A DNA stretch of 14,042 bases from CAYHPY01 sp964358485 (GTDB taxonomy: Bacteria > Elusimicrobiota > Elusimicrobia > UBA1565 > UBA9628): NCBI GenBank assembly GCA_964358485.1, contig CAYHPY010000098.1, forward strand, positions 1-14,042, written 5' to 3'. Made by a program: the position numbers and the translations under genes. Below, in pieces: positions 9,334-14,042 of this stretch. Positions within the stretch are counted from its first letter, which is position 1, and every line of letters starts with the position of its first letter. The notes beneath the pieces are model-generated. The model was not told the origin of the DNA and did no database searches. It saw nothing but the letters and a program-made list of their open reading frames with translations.

Positions 9334-11316
9334 ATGTCCAACAACGGCGGCGGACGGTCCTGGACCGTCGAGGATTCCTCCCAGCTCTACAACCTCAAGG
9401 GTTGGGGCCTCAAATATTTCGGAATCAACAACGAGGGCAACATCGTCATGCGCCCCCGGCGCACGGCCGAGCGCTCCATCGACGTCAAGCGCGTGGTCGA
9501 TGACGTCGTGGCCCGCGGGATCAAGCTGCCGGTGCTGGTGCGCTTTCAGGACATCCTGCGCCACCGGGTGCAGGAGCTCAACGAGACCTTCCGCAAGGCC
9601 ATCGACGAGCACGGCTACAAGGGTCGCTACTTCGGCGTCTACCCCATCAAGGTCAACCAGCTGCGCGAGGTGGTCGAGGAAATCTCCGACGCGGGCGCGC
9701 CCTATCAGTTCGGCCTGGAGGCCGGCTCCAAGGGCGAGCTCATGGCGGTCCTGGCCATGAACGGCCAGGAATGCCTGACCGTCGTCAACGGCTATAAGGA
9801 CGAGTCCATGATGCGCCTGGCGCTCATGGGGATCAAGCTGGGCAAGAAGGTCATCGTCGTCATCGAAAAGCTCAGCGAGCTGGACCTGCTTTTGACTTCC
9901 GCGCGCGAAATGGGGGTGCGCCCCTTGATCGGCCTGCGCTCCCGCCTGCAGACGCAGGGCTCGGGAAAATGGAAGTCCTCGGCCGGCGACAACGCCAAGT
10001 TCGGCCTCTCCACGCCGGAAATGCTGGCGGCCGTCGAGGCGCTCCAGAAGGTCCAGTTGGCCGACTGCCTCAAGCTCCTCCATTTCCACATCGGCTCGCA
10101 GATCACCGACATCCAGGCCGTCAAGGACGCGGTCAAGGAAGGCGCCCGGATCTACGCCAAGCTCCGCGGGATGGGCGTGGGCCTCGAGTATCTGGACTGC
10201 GGCGGCGGCCTGGGCGTCGATTACGACGGCAGCCACACCACCAGCGAGAATTCCATCAACTACAACCTGCGCGAATACGCCGGGGACGTGGTCTACACCA
10301 TTCAGGAAGTCTGCCGCCAGGAGAAGGTCCCGGAACCCCACATCGTGACCGAGTCGGGCCGGGCCACCGTGGCCCACCATTCCCTTTTGGTCGTCAATGT
10401 GTTCGGGACCATCGAGGCGGGCGCGGTCTCGGTGGACGTGGAGCCCGCGCCGGGGGAAAATGAGGTCGTCGCCGAGATGCGCGACATCCACAAGGCCGTG
10501 ACCCCGCGCAACCTCTCGGAGTCCTACCACGACGCCGTGGCCCGGCGCGAGGAGGCCTTCTCGTTGTTCAAGCTCGGCTACCTGTCCCTTCAGGACAAGG
10601 CCAAGATCGAATCCCTGTTCTGGCAGGTCTGCCTGCAGATCCGGGATTTCATGCCCCGCGCCAAATACGTTCCGGACGACTTGTCGGAGCTGGCGCTGAC
10701 CCTCAACGACCAGTATCTGTGCAACTTCTCCCTCTTTCAATCTTTGCCCGACAGTTGGGGCATCGGCCAGGTCTTTCCCATCATGCCCCTGCACCGGCTG
10801 GACTCCGAGCCGGTCCGCGCCGCGGCCCTGGTGGACATCACCTGCGACTCCGATGGAAAGGTGGGTCAGTACGTGGGCAAGCGCAAGGTCTGCGACACCC
10901 TGCCCCTGCACCCGGTCAACGGCGACCCGTATTACCTGGGAATCTTTTTGATGGGCGCCTACCAGGCCACCATGGGCGACATCCACAACCTCTTCGGCCG
11001 GGTCAACGAGGTCCACGTGTTCGAGGACGATGAGGAGCCGGGCGGCTACTACATCGAGGAAATCATCCACGGCCAGAGCGTCCGGGATGTGCTGGCCAGC
11101 ATCCAGTACAACGACTTCGAGCTCATCAAGATGGTCAAGAACTCCATCGAGGCCCAGGTCAAGGACGGAAAGCTCAAGCCCCGGGAGGGCGTGGACCTTT
11201 TGGACGAGTACGAGGCCGTGCTCCAGCAGTACACCTATATCGACCGGGGCCCCAAGCCCCAGGCGGCGCCCGCTCCGCCCGCCGCGGTCCCCGCCGAGAC
11301 GGTTTCAGGCGCCTGA
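9334..11316 (+). CDS. speA: Biosynthetic arginine decarboxylase
   Basis: SpeA is a PLP-dependent fold-III enzyme converting arginine to agmatine, the first step of a putrescine/spermidine route. At 660 residues it is the normal size. Motifs seen: WTVEDSSQLYNLKGWG at the start, the PLP lysine K106 in YFGVYPIKVNQ, FGLEAGSKGELM, LLHFHIGSQI, LDCGGGLGVDYDGS (phosphate binding), TESGRATVAHHS and the second active-site segment DITCDSDGK (C504). The C-terminal domain contains GAYQATMGDIHNLFGRVNEVHV. The last 20 or so residues are a Pro/Ala-rich tail (PQAAPAPPAAVPAE), an unusual but probably harmless extension. The ATG at 9334 lies 7 bp behind TATAAT, so the message is probably leaderless. An agmatinase or agmatine deiminase partner is not in the window. 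Convergent with era, 8 bp apart. Confidence 0.96.
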   Translation: MSNNGGGRSWTVEDSSQLYNLKGWGLKYFGINNEGNIVMRPRRTAERSIDVKRVVDDVVARGIKLPVLVRFQDILRHRVQELNETFRKAIDEHGYKGRYFGVYPIKVNQLREVVEEISDAGAPYQFGLEAGSKGELMAVLAMNGQECLTVVNGYKDESMMRLALMGIKLGKKVIVVIEKLSELDLLLTSAREMGVRPLIGLRSRLQTQGSGKWKSSAGDNAKFGLSTPEMLAAVEALQKVQLADCLKLLHFHIGSQITDIQAVKDAVKEGARIYAKLRGMGVGLEYLDCGGGLGVDYDGSHTTSENSINYNLREYAGDVVYTIQEVCRQEKVPEPHIVTESGRATVAHHSLLVVNVFGTIEAGAVSVDVEPAPGENEVVAEMRDIHKAVTPRNLSESYHDAVARREEAFSLFKLGYLSLQDKAKIESLFWQVCLQIRDFMPRAKYVPDDLSELALTLNDQYLCNFSLFQSLPDSWGIGQVFPIMPLHRLDSEPVRAAALVDITCDSDGKVGQYVGKRKVCDTLPLHPVNGDPYYLGIFLMGAYQATMGDIHNLFGRVNEVHVFEDDEEPGGYYIEEIIHGQSVRDVLASIQYNDFELIKMVKNSIEAQVKDGKLKPREGVDLLDEYEAVLQQYTYIDRGPKPQAAPAPPAAVPAETVSGA

Positions 11317-11333
11317 CCGGCGGGCTACCGGTC
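11315..11333. terminator. Small hairpin at the speA/era convergent stops
   Basis: GACCGG (11315-11320) and CCGGTC (11328-11333) form a perfect 6-bp stem with a 7-nt loop. The stem overlaps the last bases of the speA stop, and the era stop lies in the loop. There is no T-run on either side, so it is not a standard intrinsic terminator. It may still mark the 3' ends of both messages. Weak evidence. Confidence 0.25.
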
Positions 11334-12224
11334 CGTATACCCGAATTCCTTCAGCGCGCCGGGATCCCGCCGCCAATTCTTGCGCACCTTGACCCGGAGG
11401 GTCAGTTTGACCGGGCGGGAAAGGAAGTCCTTGAGGGAGCTTTGCGCGCGGGCCTGCAGGGCGCGGATGGCGGAGCCGTTTTTTCCGATGAGGATGGCCT
11501 TCTGCTGTTCCCGCTCGGCGTAGAGGGTGGCCTCCACCTGGTCGTCGCGCCCGGATTTCTCGCTGAAAGAATCGATCTGCACGGCCACGCAGTGGGGGAT
11601 CTCGTCGTCGAAAAGCTCGAAGACCTGCTCGCGCACCAGTTCCGCGGCGAAGAAGCGCTCCCAGCGGTCGGACAGGCGGCCGGCCTCGTAATAGGCCGGG
11701 CCTTCCGGGAGGATGTTCAGGATTTCCTGAAGCAGGCGGGGGACATCGGTTCCCTTCAGGGCTGAGATCCCGAGCGCGACGGCGGGCGTCAGCGCCGCCT
11801 TCCAGGCCGTCAGGGCGGCCTCCACGGCGGCCGGCTTGGCCCGGTCGGCTTTGTTGACGGCCAAGATGATCGGGGGTCCGGATTTGACCAGGGGGGCCAG
11901 CTCTTCCAGGGTCCGGGCGTCGGGGATTTCCGGTTCCACCAGCAGGATCAGCGCGTCGGCGTCCTGCCGGGCGGCTTGGCGCGCGGCGCGGACCAAGGTC
12001 TGCTGGAGGGGGTCCGAGATTTTCTCCAGGAGCCCGGGAGTGTCCAGGAAACAGATCTGGTGTCCGGGGCCGTTCAGGATGCCCAGGATCTTGTGGCGCG
12101 TGGTCTGCGGCTTGGGGGAAACGATGCAGAGCTTGGAGCCCAGAAGGCGGTTGAGCAAAGTGGACTTTCCCGCGTTGGGGCGGCCGAGGATGGAAACAAA
12201 TCCCGACTTGAACGGTTCATTCAT
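11325..12224 (-). CDS. era: GTPase Era, 30S ribosomal subunit maturation
   Basis: Era is an essential GTPase that binds the 3' end of 16S rRNA and assists 30S assembly. From the ATG at 12224 it is 299 residues, the normal length. GTPase motifs: G1 GRPNAGKS (14-21), G2 in KPQTTRHKI, G3 DTPG, G4 NKAD and G5 SALKG. The KH RNA-binding domain follows, with the signature ILIGKNGSAIRAL and the closing KLTLRVKVRKNWRRD. Era proteins often start a few residues before the first strand, as here (MNEPFKSGFVSILG). An in-frame TTG at 12239 would add five residues but lies within the -10 box. TACAAT at 12236-12231 ends 6 nt before the ATG, giving a leaderless start. Divergent from the 168-residue gene; convergent with speA. 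Confidence 0.96.
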   Translation of the reverse strand: MNEPFKSGFVSILGRPNAGKSTLLNRLLGSKLCIVSPKPQTTRHKILGILNGPGHQICFLDTPGLLEKISDPLQQTLVRAARQAARQDADALILLVEPEIPDARTLEELAPLVKSGPPIILAVNKADRAKPAAVEAALTAWKAALTPAVALGISALKGTDVPRLLQEILNILPEGPAYYEAGRLSDRWERFFAAELVREQVFELFDDEIPHCVAVQIDSFSEKSGRDDQVEATLYAEREQQKAILIGKNGSAIRALQARAQSSLKDFLSRPVKLTLRVKVRKNWRRDPGALKEFGYTDR

Positions 12225-12230
12225 TGGTTC

Positions 12231-12251
12231 ATTGTACAATTAAGGTAGAAT
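12231..12251. promoter_or_regulatory. Bidirectional promoter core between era and the 168-residue gene
   Basis: ATTGTACAAT (12231-12240) is a perfect 10-bp palindrome that reads TACAAT on both strands. On the minus strand it ends 6 nt before the era ATG (12224). On the plus strand TAGAAT at 12246-12251 ends 6 nt before the ATG at 12258, and the palindrome could serve as an alternative -10. TTGGTT at 12224-12229 is a weak + strand -35. Only 33 bp separate the two start codons. Confidence 0.6.
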
Positions 12252-12257
12252 CGGCGG

Positions 12258-12764
12258 ATGAAGGGAGAGTTCACTCGCCCCGGTAAACTTTACCTGTACG
12301 ACGGCTTTCCGGCCTGGAAAATCCGCGTACCCCAACCCTCCCGCTTCCGGGAGGTCCGCCACACCCTCGAATTCCGCCCGTTCCACCTTCCCACCGCGGG
12401 AATCCTGGCCTGCGTCCTGCGGCTTTTCGACATTCCGGAACAGCCGTTTTTCGTGCACCGGGCTTTCGACTCGGCGGACCCGCAGGTGGCCGAATACCTG
12501 GAGCAGTCGCGCACGAGCCTGCTTTGGGTGGTGGAACTCCGGGGGTCCGGGGAAGACCAGGGCTGCGTACGCCTCCTGTCTCTTAAGGAGACGGGTTTCC
12601 CCGAAGGCCTGGAAGCCGTCGGGAAGCACAATCGGTCCTTGGGGGCCGACCTCGACGGCGGGGCCGCGCTCCGGGCCTTTTTGGACGCGTTCGAACCCGC
12701 CTCCAAGGAAGGCGGCTGGGAGGCCGGTTGGGAGGCGGCGGGGGAGCGGTTCACCTCGGATTAA
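12258..12764 (+). CDS. Protein of unknown function, 168 residues
   Basis: I do not recognise this protein. It has no signal peptide or membrane segment and is probably cytoplasmic. The first half is basic and aromatic-rich (KLYLYDGFPAWKIRVPQPSRFREV, then LACVLRLFDIPEQPFFVHRAFDS). The middle contains a strand-like stretch LLWVVELRGSGEDQGCVRLLSL, and the tail is Glu/Gly/Trp-rich with the local repeat EGGWEAGWEAAGERF. Composition and codon use match the GC-rich neighbours, so it looks like a resident gene. The ATG at 12258 is placed 6 bp after TAGAAT, suggesting a leaderless message. hemW follows 38 bp downstream, possibly from the same transcript; a functional link to hemW or era is not shown. 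The coding frame is uninterrupted and its start fits the pattern of the other genes, so it is probably real. Confidence 0.7.
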   Translation: MKGEFTRPGKLYLYDGFPAWKIRVPQPSRFREVRHTLEFRPFHLPTAGILACVLRLFDIPEQPFFVHRAFDSADPQVAEYLEQSRTSLLWVVELRGSGEDQGCVRLLSLKETGFPEGLEAVGKHNRSLGADLDGGAALRAFLDAFEPASKEGGWEAGWEAAGERFTSD

Positions 12765-12769
12765 CCCGG

Positions 12770-12805
12770 AAAAAGGAGGCCTTTTTGGTACAATCGCAGG
12801 GCATG
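12770..12805 (+). promoter_or_regulatory. hemW start region: Shine-Dalgarno in a hairpin, TTG start, or TACAAT with leaderless ATG
   Basis: AAGGAGG (12773-12779) is a full-strength Shine-Dalgarno, but it lies 23 nt before the ATG at 12803. It is correctly spaced (5 nt) for an in-frame TTG at 12785, which would add MVQSQG. The same bases form a hairpin, AAAAAGG (12770-12776), loop AGG, CCTTTTT (12780-12786). TACAAT at 12789-12794 ends 8 nt before the ATG, offering a second, leaderless start. Confidence 0.5.
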
Positions 12806-13903
12806 GCGGGCCTCTACGTCCACATCCCTTTCTGCTCCATCAAGTGCTACTACTGCGACTTCACCGCCTTCGCGGGGCAAGGCCGCCAAACCGCACGCTA
12901 TTTAGAGAGCCTGGAAGTCGAGGCGCGGAACGCGCCGAGACTGGAGTTTAAAACCCTCTACATCGGCGGCGGCACTCCGTCGGAGCTTCAAGCCCCCGAT
13001 CTTCGGGGGCTCTTTTCCCGTTTGAAAAATGGCTTGGGAAATTGGCCTGTGTGGGAAGAAGCCACTTTTGAGGCGAACCCCGAGAGTTTATCCGTTGAAA
13101 AGATTCGTATTTTAAGAGACAACGGAATTACGCGGGTGAGTTTGGGGCTGCAAACAACTGATAACGACATTTTGCAACGGATCGGACGGAAACATACTTT
13201 TGAACAATTTCTGGAAGTTTTCAGTAATGCCCGCGGGGCGGGCTTTGATGTGAATGTCGATCTCATCTTTGGCCTTCCAGGCCAAAGTGTTCTGTCCCTC
13301 GAAACGAGCCTTCAGGCGGTCCTCGACCTGGAGCCCGAACACCTGTCCGTGTATGGCCTCCAGGTCGAGGACCGCACGTTGTTTAATAAACGCGGCGTCG
13401 ACCCCGACGAGGACGAGGGCCGCGAGATGTTCGAGCTCGTCCTGGAAAAAACCGCCCGGGCGGGTTATCGCCATTACGAAATTTCCAATTTTTCCAAACC
13501 CGGCAAGCAGTCCAAGCACAATCTTCTTTATTGGACCGGGAAGGAATATGTCGGCCTGGGTTGCGGCGCGGCCTCCTTCGTGGGGGGGGAGCGGTGGAGC
13601 AATGAGGATCGTTTGAAACCTTACTGCGACGGGATTCTCTCCGGCGCCGGAGCCAAGGCCGAGGCCGAGCGCCTGGCGGGCAAGGAGGCGTGCGGCGAGC
13701 GGCTTCTGCTGGGCTTGCGCCTTCCCGCGGGGATGGCTCTGGACCGGGAGGCCGAAGAGACTTTCGCCGGGGAGTGGCGGGAACTGGAGACGCAGGGCCT
13801 CGTCGAACGCCGAGGTCCGTCGGTCCGGCTGACCCGGGAGGGGTTGTTTCTTTCCAATCGGGTGTTTCAGAAATTCGTCGCGCCCTTCGAGGTCCCGGCA
13901 TGA
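12803..13903 (+). CDS. hemW: HemW-type radical SAM protein (heme chaperone, formerly annotated as coproporphyrinogen III oxidase-like)
   Basis: A 366-residue radical SAM protein. Near the N-terminus GLYVHIPFCSIKCYYCDF contains the CxxxCxxC cluster motif plus the extra Cys of the HemN/HemW type. YIGGGTPSEL (SAM contact), FEANPESL, VSLGLQTTDNDILQRIGRKHT, VNVDLIFGLPGQS and the HYEISNFSKPGKQSKHNLLYWTGKEYVGLGCGAASF block follow. A C-terminal HemN_C-like part ends in LTREGLFLSNRVF. The HNLLYW segment and absence of the longer HemN N-terminus point to HemW, a heme-binding protein thought to deliver heme, rather than a true oxidase. The start is uncertain: ATG 12803 or TTG 12785. GC falls to about 45% between roughly 13021 and 13260 while the protein stays well conserved. 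The stop overlaps the next gene start (ATGA). Confidence 0.93.
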   Translation: MAGLYVHIPFCSIKCYYCDFTAFAGQGRQTARYLESLEVEARNAPRLEFKTLYIGGGTPSELQAPDLRGLFSRLKNGLGNWPVWEEATFEANPESLSVEKIRILRDNGITRVSLGLQTTDNDILQRIGRKHTFEQFLEVFSNARGAGFDVNVDLIFGLPGQSVLSLETSLQAVLDLEPEHLSVYGLQVEDRTLFNKRGVDPDEDEGREMFELVLEKTARAGYRHYEISNFSKPGKQSKHNLLYWTGKEYVGLGCGAASFVGGERWSNEDRLKPYCDGILSGAGAKAEAERLAGKEACGERLLLGLRLPAGMALDREAEETFAGEWRELETQGLVERRGPSVRLTREGLFLSNRVFQKFVAPFEVPA

Positions 13904-14042
13904 AAACCTTCGTTCTCGACACCAACGTCATCCTCCACGACCCCATGGCGATGTTCTCCTTCCACGGGTCGCGGGTCGTCCTGCCCCTGACGGTCATCGA
14001 GGAGCTCGACACCTTCAAGCGCAACAACGACGAGCGCGGGCG
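13900..14042 (+). CDS. PIN domain-PhoH-type ATPase, N-terminal fragment (partial at right edge)
   Basis: Only the first 47 codons are in the window. The start MKTFVLDTNVILHDPMAMFSF, with the PIN-domain acidic residue in LDTNV, followed by VVLPLTVIEELDTFKRNNDERG, is the characteristic beginning of PIN-PhoH (PhoH2, YlaK-type) proteins. Those combine a PIN RNase-like domain with a PhoH helicase/ATPase domain. A stand-alone PIN toxin is less likely given the VIEELDTFK(R/K) signature and the lack of a preceding antitoxin gene. The ATG at 13900 overlaps the hemW stop as ATGA, so the two are in one operon. The ATPase half is off the window and cannot be confirmed. Confidence 0.85.
   Translation, partial: MKTFVLDTNVILHDPMAMFSFHGSRVVLPLTVIEELDTFKRNNDERG

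Noticed and set aside
9303..9344. Upstream extension of the EamA transporter start to 9344
   Set aside because: It would read through both -10 boxes and the speA start codon. MNRRAAFFLIASNF at 9302 begins right at the first membrane segment.
8962..11070. 702-codon open frame antisense to speA
   Set aside because: It is a shadow of a GC-rich gene. The sense frame matches SpeA over its full length with all motifs, and the antisense translation has no recognisable domain.
13000..13015. CCCCCGATCTTCGGGG hairpin inside hemW as a possible terminator
   Set aside because: A short G/C stem followed by CTCTTTTC, located inside a conserved coding frame. It is more likely incidental, as the hemW protein continues intact.

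Overview
This is a bacterial window, GC-rich (roughly two-thirds G+C in most coding parts) and mostly housekeeping genes packed tightly, with one accessory-looking stretch at about 7.3-8.0 kb. A lipoprotein and a secreted protein with a signal peptide suggest a diderm-type envelope. The lineage cannot be settled from the sequence. A high-GC uncultured group such as Elusimicrobiota is a low-confidence guess, based on overall feel rather than a marker gene.

Minus-strand block (1-4302): five genes read leftward as one apparent operon: two zinc-dependent MDR dehydrogenases, then ribD, ribE (riboflavin synthase) and the start of ribB/ribBA, which runs off the left edge. Junctions are ATGA overlaps, a 16-bp overlap or gaps of at most 25 bp. 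The rib genes cover most of the path from GTP and ribulose-5-phosphate to riboflavin. I saw no FMN riboswitch in front of the operon. The two dehydrogenases at its head are unexplained.

Region 4303-7207: a 169-bp intergenic region with two inverted repeats separates that operon from a divergent 911-residue secreted protein of unknown function. Its middle carries a His...Cys arrangement that looks like a permuted papain-like (NlpC/P60-type) fold, and its end is predicted helical or coiled coil. Its 5' coding part holds a perfect 24-bp palindrome, two more hairpins and a pyrimidine-rich stretch.

Region 7208-8005: lower GC. It has a possible small membrane protein followed by a ParE/RelE-type toxin-antitoxin pair.

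Region 8050-12224: a glycine-zipper lipoprotein (+), a convergent EamA-type transporter (-), divergently speA arginine decarboxylase (+), then convergent era GTPase (-). Region 12258-14042: an unrecognised 168-residue protein, hemW, and the start of a PIN-PhoH ATPase gene, all on +.

A pattern links the genes: at least six start codons sit 6-9 bp downstream of a TANNNT -10-like hexamer with no room for a Shine-Dalgarno leader. This suggests widespread leaderless transcription. No tRNA, rRNA, CRISPR array or insertion sequence was seen.
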